From NCBI RefSeq assembly GCF_003443875.1, contig NZ_CP027482.1, positions 310,001 through 374,000 of the forward strand: a stretch of DNA of 64,000 nucleotides, given 5' to 3'. This DNA is from Aeromicrobium sp. A1-2. GTDB taxonomy: Bacteria; Actinomycetota; Actinomycetes; Propionibacteriales; Nocardioidaceae. The notes under the pieces were generated by a model. The model did no database searches. It was not told where the DNA came from and saw only the letters and a program-made list of their open reading frames with translations. Of this stretch, positions 9,653 through 18,277 are shown piece by piece (within the stretch, counting starts at the first letter, position 1; each line of letters starts with the position of its first letter). A program made the translations under genes and the position numbers.

Positions 9653-10015
9653 ATGGCCCGCAAAGGCACCATCAGCATTCGCAAGGGTGACCAGGTCAAG
9701 GTCATCGCTGGCAAGGACAAGGGTGTGACCGGTTCGGTCATCGAGGTCCTCGCCGAGCGCAACCGCGTCATCGTCGAAGGCGTCAACCGCGTCAAGCGCC
9801 ACACCAAGGCCGACCAGGCCGGTGGCGCGAACTGGGGTGGCATCATCACCAGCGAGGCGCCGATCCACATCTCGAACGTCATGCTGCTGGCCGACAAGAC
9901 GCCCACGCGTGTCGGCTACCGCCGTGACGAGGTCACCAAGAGCCGTCCCGATGGCTCGACCTACACGGCACAGCGCAGCGTGCGCATCGCCAAGAAGACC
10001 GGAAAGGAGATCTGA
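9653..10015 (+). CDS. rplX: 50S ribosomal protein L24
   Basis: The chosen ATG, one base after the rplN stop, gives [20 protein letters not shown] and 120 residues. The KOW motif lies at about residues 9-36 ([19 protein letters not shown]). L24 is an early 50S assembly initiator. A much longer in-frame upstream extension lies inside rplN and was rejected. rplE follows after two bases. Confidence 0.97.
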   Translation: MARKGTISIRKGDQVKVIAGKDKGVTGSVIEVLAERNRVIVEGVNRVKRHTKADQAGGANWGGIITSEAPIHISNVMLLADKTPTRVGYRRDEVTKSRPDGSTYTAQRSVRIAKKTGKEI

Positions 10016-10017
10016 GC

Positions 10018-10578
10018 ATGAGTGAAACTACGGCGGCCCCCCGCCTCAAGGCGCGGTACCGCGAGGAGATCCTCCCGGCCCTTCGCGAGCAGTTCGACTA
10101 CTCGAACGTCATGCAGGTGCCCGGCCTGACCAAGATCGTCGTCAACATGGGTGTCGGCGAGGCCGCCCGCGACGGCAAGCTGATCGAGGGCGCGATTCGC
10201 GACCTCACCGCTATCACGGGTCAGAAGCCGCAGGTCACCAAGGCGCGCAAGTCCATCGCCCAGTTCAAGCTGCGTGAGGGCATGCCGATCGGCACGCACG
10301 TCACGCTGCGCGGCGACCGCATGTGGGAGTTCCTCGATCGTCTACTGACGCTCGCGCTGCCCCGCATCCGCGACTTCCGTGGGCTCTCGCCCAAGCAGTT
10401 CGACGGCCGCGGCAACTACACGTTCGGTCTGACCGAGCAGGTCATGTTCCACGAGATCGATCAGGACAAGATTGATCGGTCGCGCGGCATGGACATCACG
10501 ATCGTGACCACGGCCACCAACGATGACGAGGGTCGCGCGCTGCTCAAGCTGCTCGGCTTCCCGTACAAGGAGAACTGA
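10018..10578 (+). CDS. rplE: 50S ribosomal protein L5
   Basis: This 186-residue protein includes [20 protein letters not shown] and [19 protein letters not shown], both L5 signatures. L5 binds 5S rRNA and contacts the P-site tRNA. The N-terminal METTAAP-like extension is short. Spacing to its neighbours is two bases and one base, so it is co-translated with rplX and rpsN. Confidence 0.98.
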   Translation: MSETTAAPRLKARYREEILPALREQFDYSNVMQVPGLTKIVVNMGVGEAARDGKLIEGAIRDLTAITGQKPQVTKARKSIAQFKLREGMPIGTHVTLRGDRMWEFLDRLLTLALPRIRDFRGLSPKQFDGRGNYTFGLTEQVMFHEIDQDKIDRSRGMDITIVTTATNDDEGRALLKLLGFPYKEN

Positions 10579-10579
10579 C

Positions 10580-10765
10580 ATGGCGAAGACTGGACTCAAG
10601 GTCAAGGCCGCTCGTAAGCCCAAGTTCGCAGTTCGCGGCTACACCCGTTGCCAGCGCTGCGGCCGGCCCCGGTCGGTCTACAAGAAGTTCGGCCTGTGCC
10701 GCATCTGCCTTCGCGAGATGGCTCACCGCGGCGAGCTGCCCGGCATCACGAAGAGCTCCTGGTAA
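10580..10765 (+). CDS. rpsN: 30S ribosomal protein S14, zinc-binding 61-residue type
   Basis: The product is 61 residues ([20 protein letters not shown]) with the zinc ribbon CQRC...CRIC, that is, two CxxC pairs. Family knowledge: this C+ form is the zinc-replete S14, often paired in actinobacteria with a zinc-free C- copy elsewhere under Zur control. The ATG is one base after the rplE stop; upstream in-frame starts fall inside rplE and were rejected. Confidence 0.97.
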   Translation: MAKTGLKVKAARKPKFAVRGYTRCQRCGRPRSVYKKFGLCRICLREMAHRGELPGITKSSW

Positions 10766-10859
10766 TCCACTACCTCTGATACGACGCAGGTCCCTTCCCA
10801 CTCGAGTCACTCGGCTCGAGGACGAAACGGAAACCGCGACGAGAAACGGAACACAAGCA

Positions 10860-11267
10860 ATGACAATGACCGATCCGATCGCAGACATGCTCACGCGTGT
10901 CCGCAACGGCAATCAGGCGTACCACGACAGCGTGTCGATGCCCTACTCCAAGCTCAAGGCCGGCGTAGCCGAGATCCTCAAGCAGGAGGGCTACATCACG
11001 AGCATCGAGGTCGCGGACCCCAAGGAGGGCGAGGTGAGCAAGTCGCTCACCATCACCCTCAAGTACGGCCCGCACCGCGAGCGCTCGATCGCCGGCATCC
11101 GCCGCATCAGCAAGCCGGGACTGCGCGTCTACGCGAAGTCCACCGGGCTGCCCAAGGTTCTCGGCGGACTGGGCGTGGCGATCATCTCCACGAGCCAGGG
11201 CCTGCTGACGGACCGCCAGGCCAACCAGAAGGGCGTAGGCGGAGAAGTCCTCGCCTACGTCTGGTGA
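10860..11267 (+). CDS. rpsH: 30S ribosomal protein S8
   Basis: This 135-residue protein starts [20 protein letters not shown] and ends with the S8 signature [21 protein letters not shown]8 binds helix 21 of 16S rRNA and in many bacteria represses its own operon. The 94-base gap before it is the largest within the S10-spc run and holds a weak CTCGAG...CTCGAG hairpin near 10802-10821; no clear promoter was found there. Confidence 0.98.
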   Translation: MTMTDPIADMLTRVRNGNQAYHDSVSMPYSKLKAGVAEILKQEGYITSIEVADPKEGEVSKSLTITLKYGPHRERSIAGIRRISKPGLRVYAKSTGLPKVLGGLGVAIISTSQGLLTDRQANQKGVGGEVLAYVW

Positions 11268-11282
11268 GAGGGGTCTGAACAC

Positions 11283-11825
11283 ATGTCACGCATTGGCAAG
11301 CACCCCGTAGTCATCCCGTCCGGCGTCGAAGTGACGATCGAGGGCCAGGACGTTCGCGTCAAGGGCCCCAAGGGCGAGCTGACCCACACCGTCGCAGAGC
11401 CGATCACGGTCGCCAAGTCCGATGACGGCACCCTCGCGGTCGAGCGTCCTGATGACGAGCGCAAGAGCAAGGCGCTTCACGGCCTCTCGCGCACCCTGAT
11501 CAACAACATGGTCGTGGGCGTCACTGAGGGCTATGAGAAGAAGCTCGAGATCGTCGGCGTTGGTTACCGCGTCCTGGCGAAGGGCCCGGCTGCTCTCGAG
11601 TTCGCGCTCGGCTTCAGCCACCCGGTCCCGATCCAGGCTCCTGAGGGCATCACCTTCACGGTCGAGTCACCCACCAAGTTCGCCGTGCACGGCATCGACA
11701 AGCAGGCCGTCGGTGAGGTCGCAGCGAACATCCGCAAGATCCGTAAGCCCGAGCCTTACAAGGGCAAGGGCGTCCGCTACGCCGGCGAGCATGTCCGCCG
11801 CAAGGTCGGAAAGGCTGGTAAGTAG
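11283..11825 (+). CDS. rplF: 50S ribosomal protein L6
   Basis: This 180-residue protein has two tandem L6 folds, with [20 protein letters not shown] at the start and the C-terminal signature [20 protein letters not shown]6 lies at the base of the L7/L12 stalk near the sarcin-ricin loop. AGAGGGGTCTG upstream provides the ribosome-binding site. rplR follows after two bases. Confidence 0.98.
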   Translation: MSRIGKHPVVIPSGVEVTIEGQDVRVKGPKGELTHTVAEPITVAKSDDGTLAVERPDDERKSKALHGLSRTLINNMVVGVTEGYEKKLEIVGVGYRVLAKGPAALEFALGFSHPVPIQAPEGITFTVESPTKFAVHGIDKQAVGEVAANIRKIRKPEPYKGKGVRYAGEHVRRKVGKAGK

Positions 11826-11827
11826 TC

Positions 11828-12211
11828 ATGGCTATCTCGATCAATCACCGCAAGCACACTGCGCCCCGCACTGCTTCGCGTCTGCGTCGTCAGGTGCGAG
11901 GACGCAAGAAGCTCGAAGGTTCGGCGGAGCGTCCGCGCCTCGTCATCACCCGTTCGAGCAAGCACATGGTCGCTCAGATCGTCGACGACCTCGAGGGCCG
12001 CACGCTGGCCTCCGCGTCGACGATGGAAGCCGACCTGCGCTCGTCCGACGATGACAAGACCGCCAAGGCCCGCAAGGTCGGCGAGCTCGTCGCCGACCGT
12101 GCCAAGGCTGCCGGTGTCGCCACCGTGGTCTTCGACCGCGCGGGCAACAAGTACGCCGGTCGTGTCGCAGCCCTGGCTGACGGCGCGCGCGAGGGCGGAC
12201 TGGAGTTCTGA
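11828..12211 (+). CDS. rplR: 50S ribosomal protein L18
   Basis: This 127-residue protein begins [20 protein letters not shown] and contains [17 protein letters not shown] and the terminal [20 protein letters not shown] block typical of L18. L18 delivers 5S rRNA to the 50S subunit with L5. The gap to rpsE is 28 bases and holds AGAGGAG as its ribosome-binding site. Confidence 0.98.
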   Translation: MAISINHRKHTAPRTASRLRRQVRGRKKLEGSAERPRLVITRSSKHMVAQIVDDLEGRTLASASTMEADLRSSDDDKTAKARKVGELVADRAKAAGVATVVFDRAGNKYAGRVAALADGAREGGLEF

Positions 12212-12239
12212 TGATCATCAATAACCAGAGGAGTGCCGC

Positions 12240-12857
12240 ATGAGCGGGCAGCAGCGCCGCGGAGGCGGAGGCGGACGGGGTCGTGGAAACGACCGCGGAG
12301 CCGAGAAGTCGCAGTACATCGAGAAGGTCGTCACGATCAACCGTGTCGCCAAGGTCGTCAAGGGTGGTCGTCGCTTCAGCTTCACCGCCCTGGTGATCGT
12401 CGGCGATGGCGATGGTCAGGTCGGCATCGGCTATGGCAAGGCCAAGGAAGTCCCGACCGCGATCGCGAAGGGTGTCGAAGAGGCCAAGAAGTCCTTCTTC
12501 CGCGTCCCCCGCATCCAGGGCACGATCCCGCACCCGGTGCAGGGCGAGAAGGCGGCTGGCGTCGTGTTCCTGCGTCCGGCATCGCCCGGTACCGGCGTCA
12601 TCGCCGGTGGCCCGGTTCGCGCCGTGCTCGAGGCGGCAGGCGTCCACGACGTCCTGTCCAAGTCGCTCGGTTCGTCCAACGCGATCAACATCGTCCACGC
12701 GACTGTGGCGGCCCTGCGGCTGCTCGAGTCGCCGGAGATGGTGGCAGCGCGTCGCGGCCTGACGGTCGAGCAGGTCGCTCCGGCGGCGCTGCTTCGTGCC
12801 GGCAAGGAAGGCATCGCGGAGGCCAAGGCCAAGGCAGACGCGGGAGTGGGTGCGTGA
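12240..12857 (+). CDS. rpsE: 30S ribosomal protein S5
   Basis: This 205-residue protein has an Arg/Gly-rich N-terminal stretch ([20 protein letters not shown]), then the S5 double-stranded-RNA-binding domain ([20 protein letters not shown]) and the C-terminal domain ([19 protein letters not shown]). S5 is part of the mRNA entry helicase region and of decoding fidelity. The ATG follows an AGAGGAG ribosome-binding site. The stop overlaps the rpmD ATG by one base. Confidence 0.98.
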   Translation: MSGQQRRGGGGGRGRGNDRGAEKSQYIEKVVTINRVAKVVKGGRRFSFTALVIVGDGDGQVGIGYGKAKEVPTAIAKGVEEAKKSFFRVPRIQGTIPHPVQGEKAAGVVFLRPASPGTGVIAGGPVRAVLEAAGVHDVLSKSLGSSNAINIVHATVAALRLLESPEMVAARRGLTVEQVAPAALLRAGKEGIAEAKAKADAGVGA

Positions 12858-13039
12858 TGGCAAAGATCCAGGTCACGCAGACCAAGTCCGGCATCGGCCG
12901 CAAGCCCAATCACCGTCAGACCCTGCGCACGCTCGGTCTGAAGCGCATCGGCGACGTTGTCGTCAAGGAAGATCGTCCCGAGTTCCGTGGCATGGCTGAG
13001 TCCGTGTCGCACCTCGTGGATGTCAAGGAGGTTGACTGA
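12857..13039 (+). CDS. rpmD: 50S ribosomal protein L30
   Basis: The product is 60 residues ([20 protein letters not shown]), with the L30 core [18 protein letters not shown]. It is the small non-essential-in-some-lineages protein usually placed between S5 and L15, as here. The ATG overlaps the rpsE TGA; rplO starts one base after its stop. Confidence 0.97.
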   Translation: MAKIQVTQTKSGIGRKPNHRQTLRTLGLKRIGDVVVKEDRPEFRGMAESVSHLVDVKEVD

Positions 13040-13040
13040 C

Positions 13041-13484
13041 ATGGCGCTCAAGCTGCACCACCTGCGTCCCGCGCCGGGAGCCAAGACTGCCAAGACCCGC
13101 GTGGGTCGAGGCGAGGGCTCGAAGGGCAAGACCGCCGGTCGAGGCATGAAGGGAACCAAGGCTCGTTACCAGGTTCCCATCGGCTTCGAGGGTGGCCAGG
13201 TCCCGATCCACATGCGTCTGCCGAAGCTCAAGGGATTCAAGAACCCCTTCCGCGAGGAGTACCAGGTCGTCAACCTCGATCGGCTCGAGGAGCTCTACCC
13301 CAAGGGCGGTGACATCGACATCGCGTCGCTGGTCGCCAACGGCGCGGTCCGCAAGGGTCGCCCGGTCAAGGTCCTCGGGCAGGGTGACATCACAGTCAAG
13401 GTCCAGATCACGGCGAATAAGTTCTCCGGGTCCGCCAAGACCAAGATCGAAGCAGCCGGAGGCAGCGTCACCATTCTTGGTTGA
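13041..13484 (+). CDS. rplO: 50S ribosomal protein L15
   Basis: The chosen ATG gives [20 protein letters not shown] and 147 residues. The Gly/Lys/Arg-rich N-terminal stretch ([20 protein letters not shown]) that threads into 23S rRNA is present. It is the last ribosomal gene of this run. A 12-bp perfect hairpin follows seven bases after the stop and separates it from secY. Confidence 0.98.
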   Translation: MALKLHHLRPAPGAKTAKTRVGRGEGSKGKTAGRGMKGTKARYQVPIGFEGGQVPIHMRLPKLKGFKNPFREEYQVVNLDRLEELYPKGGDIDIASLVANGAVRKGRPVKVLGQGDITVKVQITANKFSGSAKTKIEAAGGSVTILG

Positions 13485-13490
13485 TGCTGT

Positions 13491-13518
13491 CCGGGGCAGG
13501 ACGCACGTCCTGCCCCGG
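13491..13518 (+). terminator. Hairpin terminator after rplO
   Basis: CCGGGGCAGGAC, loop GCAC, GTCCTGCCCCGG form a perfect 12-bp stem just after the rplO stop. There is no long T tract, which is common for actinobacterial terminators. It should at least partly separate S10-spc transcription from secY. Confidence 0.75.
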
Positions 13519-13546
13519 CTGTCTCGGTGACTGTTAGAGTCACACT

Positions 13547-13566
13547 GCGGGCGAGAGCCCGCTTTT
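13547..13566 (+). promoter_or_regulatory. secY leader: GNRA hairpin with U run, possible attenuator
   Basis: GCGGGC-GAGA-GCCCGC followed by TTTT forms a classic short terminator-like hairpin with a GAGA tetraloop. A possible -10, TAGAGT (13535-13540), lies directly upstream, so a transcript starting near 13547 would begin with this hairpin, about 60 bases before the secY GTG. The -35 is not convincing. Promoter and attenuator roles are inference. Confidence 0.4.
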
Positions 13567-13608
13567 GTCCGTCATCATGACGCACTTCGGTGCACGAGGA
13601 GGATCGCG

Positions 13609-14913
13609 GTGCTCAGCGCCTTCGTCCATGCATTCAGGACGCCCGAACTGCGGAAGAAGATCCTCTTCGTCCTGTTCGTCATCGTGCTGTTCCGGCTGGG
13701 CTCGACCATGCCGGCCCCCGGCATCAACGTCGCCAACGTCCAGGACTCGGTCCAGGCCGCCTCGACGGGCGACAACAGCAGCCTGTTCGCGCTGATCAAC
13801 GTCTTCTCCGGTGGTGCGCTGCTCCAGCTGACGGTGTTTGCGCTCGGCATCATGCCGTACATCACCGCGAGCATCATCCTGCAGCTGCTCGTCGTCGTGA
13901 TCCCGCGGCTGGAAGCCCTCAAAAAGGAGGGCCAGTCCGGACAGACGAAGATCACGCAGTACACCCGATACCTCACGCTGGGTCTGGCGATCCTGCAGGC
14001 GACCGGCATCGTGGCGCTCGCGCGCAGCGGCAACCTGTTCGGTGGCGCCGAGACCGGACCGCTGCTCTACAACCCCGACAGCATCCTGTCCTTCCTGCTG
14101 ATCGTGCTCACGATGGTCGCCGGTACGGCCGTCATCATGTGGCTCGGCGAGCTCATCACCGACCGCGGCATCGGCAACGGCATGTCGATCCTGATCTTCA
14201 CGCAGGTCGTCGCCACGTTCCCCGGTGCGCTGTGGCTCATCAAGCAGCAGAAGGGCTGGGCCACGTTCATCATTGTCGTGCTGATCGGCCTGGTCATCGT
14301 CGCGGCAGTCATCTTCATCGAGCAGGCGCAGCGCCGCATCCCGGTGCAGTACGCCAAGCGCATGGTCGGCCGACGGATGTTCGGCGGATCTTCGACGTAC
14401 ATCCCGCTCAAGGTCAACCAGGCCGGCATCATCCCGGTGATCTTCGCCTCGAGCCTGATGTACCTACCGGCGCTCGCGTCCCAGTTCAACTCCAGCGCGC
14501 CGTGGGCCTCATGGGTCAATGACAACTTCGTGCGCGGTGACCACCCGCTCTACATGCTGTCGTTCTTCTCGCTGATCGTGTTCTTCACGTACTTCTACGT
14601 GTCGATCACCTTCAACCCCGAGGAGGTCGCCGACAACATGAAGAAGTACGGCGGGTTCATCCCCGGCATCCGCGCGGGCCGTCCGACGCAGGAGTATCTG
14701 GCGTACGTCCTGAGCCGCATCACGGCGCCGGGCGCGCTCTACCTGGGTCTGATCGCGCTGATCCCGATGATCGCGATCTCGGTGCTCAACGCCAGCCAGA
14801 ACTTCCCGTTCGGTGGCACGACGATCCTCATCATCGTCGGAGTGGGTCTGGACACGGTCAAGCAGATCGAGAGCCAGCTTCAGCAGCGGAACTACGAAGG
14901 GTTCCTCAAGTAA
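13609..14913 (+). CDS. secY: Preprotein translocase channel subunit SecY
   Basis: This 434-residue membrane protein has about ten transmembrane helices and forms the Sec export channel with SecE and SecG. It starts at GTG (MLSAFVHAFRTPELRKKILF), seven bases after a GAGGAGG ribosome-binding site. SecY signatures include MPAPGINVANVQ, the GIMPYITASIILQLL helix and the GGSSTYIPLKVNQAGIIPVI block. The TAA stop overlaps the adk ATG by one base, the usual secY-adk-map order. Confidence 0.98.
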   Translation: MLSAFVHAFRTPELRKKILFVLFVIVLFRLGSTMPAPGINVANVQDSVQAASTGDNSSLFALINVFSGGALLQLTVFALGIMPYITASIILQLLVVVIPRLEALKKEGQSGQTKITQYTRYLTLGLAILQATGIVALARSGNLFGGAETGPLLYNPDSILSFLLIVLTMVAGTAVIMWLGELITDRGIGNGMSILIFTQVVATFPGALWLIKQQKGWATFIIVVLIGLVIVAAVIFIEQAQRRIPVQYAKRMVGRRMFGGSSTYIPLKVNQAGIIPVIFASSLMYLPALASQFNSSAPWASWVNDNFVRGDHPLYMLSFFSLIVFFTYFYVSITFNPEEVADNMKKYGGFIPGIRAGRPTQEYLAYVLSRITAPGALYLGLIALIPMIAISVLNASQNFPFGGTTILIIVGVGLDTVKQIESQLQQRNYEGFLK

Positions 14914-15476
14914 TGCGTCTTTTGATCATGGGCCCGCCCGGCGCGGGCAAGGGCACACAGGCCGTCGAGCTGGCAGGCCGCATCGGCGGCGCGCACATCT
15001 CGACCGGCGACATCTTCGGGGCGAACGTGCAGCAGCAGACCGAGCTGGGTCAGACGGCTCAACGGTTCATGGATGCCGGCGAGTACGTTCCAGACGAGGT
15101 CACCAATGCGATGGTGGAGGCCCGGCTGGCACAGGACGATGCGCGCGCTGCGTTCATCCTCGACGGCTACCCGCGCACGGTCGATCAGGTCGACACCCTC
15201 GACCGGATCCTCAGCGGACTCGGCACCCAGCTCGACGGCGTGCTGGAGCTCGTCGTCGATCCCGAGGAGCTCATCCAGAGGTTGCTCAAGCGGGCCGAGA
15301 CCAGCGGTCGCGCGGATGACACCGAAGACGTCATCCGTCACCGCCAGTCGGTCTACACCGCGGAGACCAAGCCCCTGCTCGAGGTTTACGGCTCACGTGG
15401 ACTCGTGATCGAGGTCGACGGCATGGGCGAGGTCGACGAGGTCACTCGACGGATCGACGCGGCTCTCCCTTCCTGA
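14913..15476 (+). CDS. adk: Adenylate kinase, short zinc-free type
   Basis: This enzyme interconverts ATP + AMP and 2 ADP. The P-loop GPPGAGKGT is at residues 7-15. STGDIFG and FILDGYPRT form the AMP-binding parts. The LID is the short form (KRAETSGRADDTEDVIRHR) without the four zinc-binding cysteines, and total length is 187 residues, both typical of actinobacteria. The ATG overlaps the secY stop; map follows after 16 bases. Confidence 0.97.
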   Translation: MRLLIMGPPGAGKGTQAVELAGRIGGAHISTGDIFGANVQQQTELGQTAQRFMDAGEYVPDEVTNAMVEARLAQDDARAAFILDGYPRTVDQVDTLDRILSGLGTQLDGVLELVVDPEELIQRLLKRAETSGRADDTEDVIRHRQSVYTAETKPLLEVYGSRGLVIEVDGMGEVDEVTRRIDAALPS

Positions 15477-15492
15477 GGGCGGACCCATCACA

Positions 15493-16314
15493 ATGTTTGA
15501 CCGCGGGATCGAGATCAAGACGCCCGGGCAGATCGAGTCGATGCGCGCTGCCGGCCTGGTGGTGGGACAGACGCTGGAGTTGCTCCGTGGCTCTGCCGTC
15601 GCGGGTGTCACGACGGGCGATCTGGACGGCATCGCGCGCGACCACATTCGCTCCTGCGGTGCGACGTCGAACTTCTTGGGCTACCACGGCTTCCGGGGGG
15701 TCATCTGCACGTCGGTCAACGACGAGGTCGTGCATGGAATCCCAGGCAAGCGAGTACTCCGCGACGGCGACGTCATCTCGATCGACTGTGGCGCGATCAT
15801 CGACGGCTGGCACGGTGACGCCGCGACGAGCGTCGCGATTGGCCAGGTGCCCGACGATGTCACCGAGCTGATGCGGGTCACCGAGCAGGCGTTGTGGCGT
15901 GGCATCGCAGCGGCGGCGCTCGGGGGCCGGGTCTCCGACATCAGTCATGCGGTCGAGACGACGGTCGATGCTGCCGGTGACTACGGAATTGTGGAGGGAT
16001 ACACGGGCCACGGTATCGGCTCGGCGATGCACCAGCCGCCGAACGTCGCGAACTACGGGCGACCGGGGCGCGGTCCCAAACTGGTCAAGGGGCTGGTCCT
16101 GGCCGTCGAGCCGATGGTGAGTCTTGGCACTGCGCAGACGCGGACGCTCTCCGACGACTGGACCGTCGTCACGACTGATGGCTCGCGCGCGGCTCACTAC
16201 GAGCACACCTTCACATTGACCGACACCGGCACGTGGGTGCTGACGGCGCTCGACGGCGGCGAGAGCATGTTGGCCGAGCTCGGCGTGCCCTACGGCGGTC
16301 CGAGCGGCGCCTAG
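15493..16314 (+). CDS. map: Type I methionine aminopeptidase
   Basis: This enzyme removes initiator methionine from new proteins. The 273-residue protein carries all five metal ligands of the pita-bread fold: Asp98, Asp109, His173, Glu206 and Glu237, plus His81. There is no N-terminal SH3-binding zinc-finger extension, so it is the short type Ia form. It closes the secY-adk-map transcription unit. In many actinobacteria infA follows directly; here a four-gene block intervenes and the next gene is convergent only seven bases away. Confidence 0.97.
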   Translation: MFDRGIEIKTPGQIESMRAAGLVVGQTLELLRGSAVAGVTTGDLDGIARDHIRSCGATSNFLGYHGFRGVICTSVNDEVVHGIPGKRVLRDGDVISIDCGAIIDGWHGDAATSVAIGQVPDDVTELMRVTEQALWRGIAAAALGGRVSDISHAVETTVDAAGDYGIVEGYTGHGIGSAMHQPPNVANYGRPGRGPKLVKGLVLAVEPMVSLGTAQTRTLSDDWTVVTTDGSRAAHYEHTFTLTDTGTWVLTALDGGESMLAELGVPYGGPSGA

Positions 16315-16321
16315 CCGCAGG

Positions 16322-18169
16322 TCACTTCTTGATCGTGGTCTTGACGGTGGTCTTCGCGGACGTGATCTTCGAGGTCCCGGCGTAGGTGAATGTGTAGGTG
16401 CTGGCGCCCGCCGGCTGCTTGGTCAGCGTGACGGTCCCCTTGCCGCGGCTGATGGAGAACTTGACCGTGCCCCCGCCGCGACGGGTGACAGCGATGGAGG
16501 CGGACGGGTCGGCGAGTCCTGTGACGGGCAGCCGCACGACGAACCGGACTGTGCGGCTGGACGGTGTGGCTGTGGCTGTGGCCTTGATCTTGGCTGTGGC
16601 CTTGGCCGGCCCGACCGCGGATGACGTGAGCGTGCGGCGGGTGTATCCGTCGGCCGTCCAGGTCACCTTTGCTGACAGCTTCTTGCCCAGGTCGGACTGG
16701 GTGACCTTGTGCTTCAGTGCAGTGGCCCCCGAGATTGCGACACCATTGCGCAGCCACTGCACGCGCACGGTGGATTGCGGGACCTTCCGTGTCCCGACAT
16801 CGACCGCTGGGGTCGAGCCGAGTCGGGTCGACCCGGTGATCTTCGGCGCCGACGCGGGGAGCGTCCCGTAGGCCGTCTTGGCTGTCGGCGCGGAGGTTGC
16901 CGATGTCGTCAGATATCCACTTCGACGTGCGGTGACACGCACGGAGACCGGCCGGGTGCGGTCAGCCGGCGTCGGCTTGTAGGTCGCGCCGGTGGCGCCG
17001 GCGATGGCGGTGCCGTCGACGAGCCACTGGTAGTCGTATGCCAGGGAGCTCACCGACCACGAACCCGGACGGGCGGTCAGTGTCGCGCCGACGGCCGGTG
17101 TGCCGATGATGGTGGGGTTGGCAGTCGAGGTCACGTTGCCGGGCAGGACGGTGACCGGCGCCGGTGAGGTCGCAGCAGTGGATCGGTAGCCCGCCAGTGC
17201 GCTGGTCATGGCGACCGTGACCGCGCGGCCATTGTCCTCGGGACGCGGTGTGAAGGTCGGCGACGCCGCTCCGGAGACAGGGGACCCGGCGACGGACCAC
17301 TGATAGGAGTACGTCGACGGAGTCGGCGTCCACGTGCCGGGTCGCGCGATGAGCGGCTCGTCGACCCGTCCTGTCCCGTCGACGGTCGGCACGCCGGGAG
17401 TGAGCTCGCCGGGCTCGACTTCCTCGGATGCCGAGGTGGCGGTGCCGGGGGAGTAGCCGGGTCTTGACGCAGTGACCTGCAGCGAAAGTGCCTTGCCGGC
17501 GACGGACGGGGTCGGGGTGTACGACTTGGTGGTCGCGCCGCTGATGCTGGTGCCATCAGCCGTCCACTGATAGGCGTAGCTGTTGCCCATGACGGTCCAT
17601 TTGCCGACCGACGGAGCCAGGGCGACACCGACCTGGGGGGTGCTGCGGATCGTCGGTCTGGTGGTGTTCTCCAAAACCCGGTCGGAGAAGTGGATGAAGC
17701 CGTCTGGCCAGCCTGACCCGGACTTGGTGATCTTGCGCCAGTCGAATGCGCCGCTCCAGTTCGATTCCGACACCCAGATCTCGGTGGGGGAGACGATCTT
17801 CTCGACGTACGCGACGTGGTGCCCCGTGCGACCCCACCAAGCGACCGAACCGACCGCTGGTGTGCTGTCCGTGATGGAGGCCATCGCAAAGCCCCAGTCC
17901 TGGGCGTTGCCGACGCCGGACTTCGGGCGGACGTTCGGCATGCCGTTGCTCACCAGTCGGTACGCGACGTAGTTGGTGCAGTTGGTCCCGGTGTACATCC
18001 GCCAGTAGCTCGTGGACTTGTGGGTCGAGTAGCCGGCGTTCGAGTAGCCCTTGTCGGCGCACGACGTGTAGCCGCTGCACAGCACCGTCGAGCTGGCCCG
18101 GGCCGCGCCGACAGGGGTCAGCAGGGCGACGAGGAATACCACGAGAAGCCCAGCCCGAGTGCGCGACAC
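16322..18169 (-). CDS. Secreted CHAP-domain protein with four Ig-like repeats
   Basis: The 615-residue product has a Sec signal peptide (about 1-25). A CHAP cysteine-peptidase/amidase domain follows (about 30-165), with likely catalytic Cys64 (GTNCTNY) and His118 (GHHVAYVEK). After that come four repeats of about 88 residues, each with a YQW...G..ISGA core, and a final beta-rich Lys/Thr-rich domain. CHAP enzymes cleave peptidoglycan peptides; the repeats probably hold the enzyme at the wall (inference). The GTG start sits six bases after TAGGGT (18181-18176), suggesting a leaderless mRNA. It is convergent with map. Confidence 0.87.
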   Translation of the reverse strand: MSRTRAGLLVVFLVALLTPVGAARASSTVLCSGYTSCADKGYSNAGYSTHKSTSYWRMYTGTNCTNYVAYRLVSNGMPNVRPKSGVGNAQDWGFAMASITDSTPAVGSVAWWGRTGHHVAYVEKIVSPTEIWVSESNWSGAFDWRKITKSGSGWPDGFIHFSDRVLENTTRPTIRSTPQVGVALAPSVGKWTVMGNSYAYQWTADGTSISGATTKSYTPTPSVAGKALSLQVTASRPGYSPGTATSASEEVEPGELTPGVPTVDGTGRVDEPLIARPGTWTPTPSTYSYQWSVAGSPVSGAASPTFTPRPEDNGRAVTVAMTSALAGYRSTAATSPAPVTVLPGNVTSTANPTIIGTPAVGATLTARPGSWSVSSLAYDYQWLVDGTAIAGATGATYKPTPADRTRPVSVRVTARRSGYLTTSATSAPTAKTAYGTLPASAPKITGSTRLGSTPAVDVGTRKVPQSTVRVQWLRNGVAISGATALKHKVTQSDLGKKLSAKVTWTADGYTRRTLTSSAVGPAKATAKIKATATATPSSRTVRFVVRLPVTGLADPSASIAVTRRGGGTVKFSISRGKGTVTLTKQPAGASTYTFTYAGTSKITSAKTTVKTTIKK

Positions 18170-18201
18170 GCCGTTACCCTACGGGACTGGTGGGGCTGGT
18201 G

Positions 18202-18217
18202 TGATTGAAATCAATCA
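18202..18217. promoter_or_regulatory. Palindrome TGATTG-AAAT-CAATCA upstream of the CHAP gene
   Basis: This is a perfect 6-bp inverted repeat with a 4-base centre, about 35 bases upstream of the CHAP gene start on the minus strand. It is AT-rich against a GC-rich background, as operators often are. It could be a regulator site or part of the tail of the adjacent terminator-like repeat. No factor is identified. Confidence 0.35.
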
Positions 18218-18229
18218 ATTCTTCGCACG

Positions 18230-18277
18230 ATGGAGCTCCACCGCCCCCTGGTCTCACGACTAGCGGTGGAGCTCCAT
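18230..18277 (-). terminator. 15-bp perfect inverted repeat across the end of the DDAH gene
   Basis: ATGGAGCTCCACCGC (18230-18244) and GCGGTGGAGCTCCAT (18263-18277) are exact inverted copies with an 18-base loop. One arm encodes the last codons of the DDAH-like gene (MELHR) and the loop contains its stop codon. On the minus strand the stem is followed by an AT-rich stretch. It probably acts as a terminator between this gene and the CHAP gene promoter. The long loop is unusual. Confidence 0.5.

Noticed and set aside
18230-18277. Inverted repeat as transposon ends
   Set aside because: The arms are only 18 bases apart, there is no transposase nearby and no target-site duplication; a terminator is simpler.
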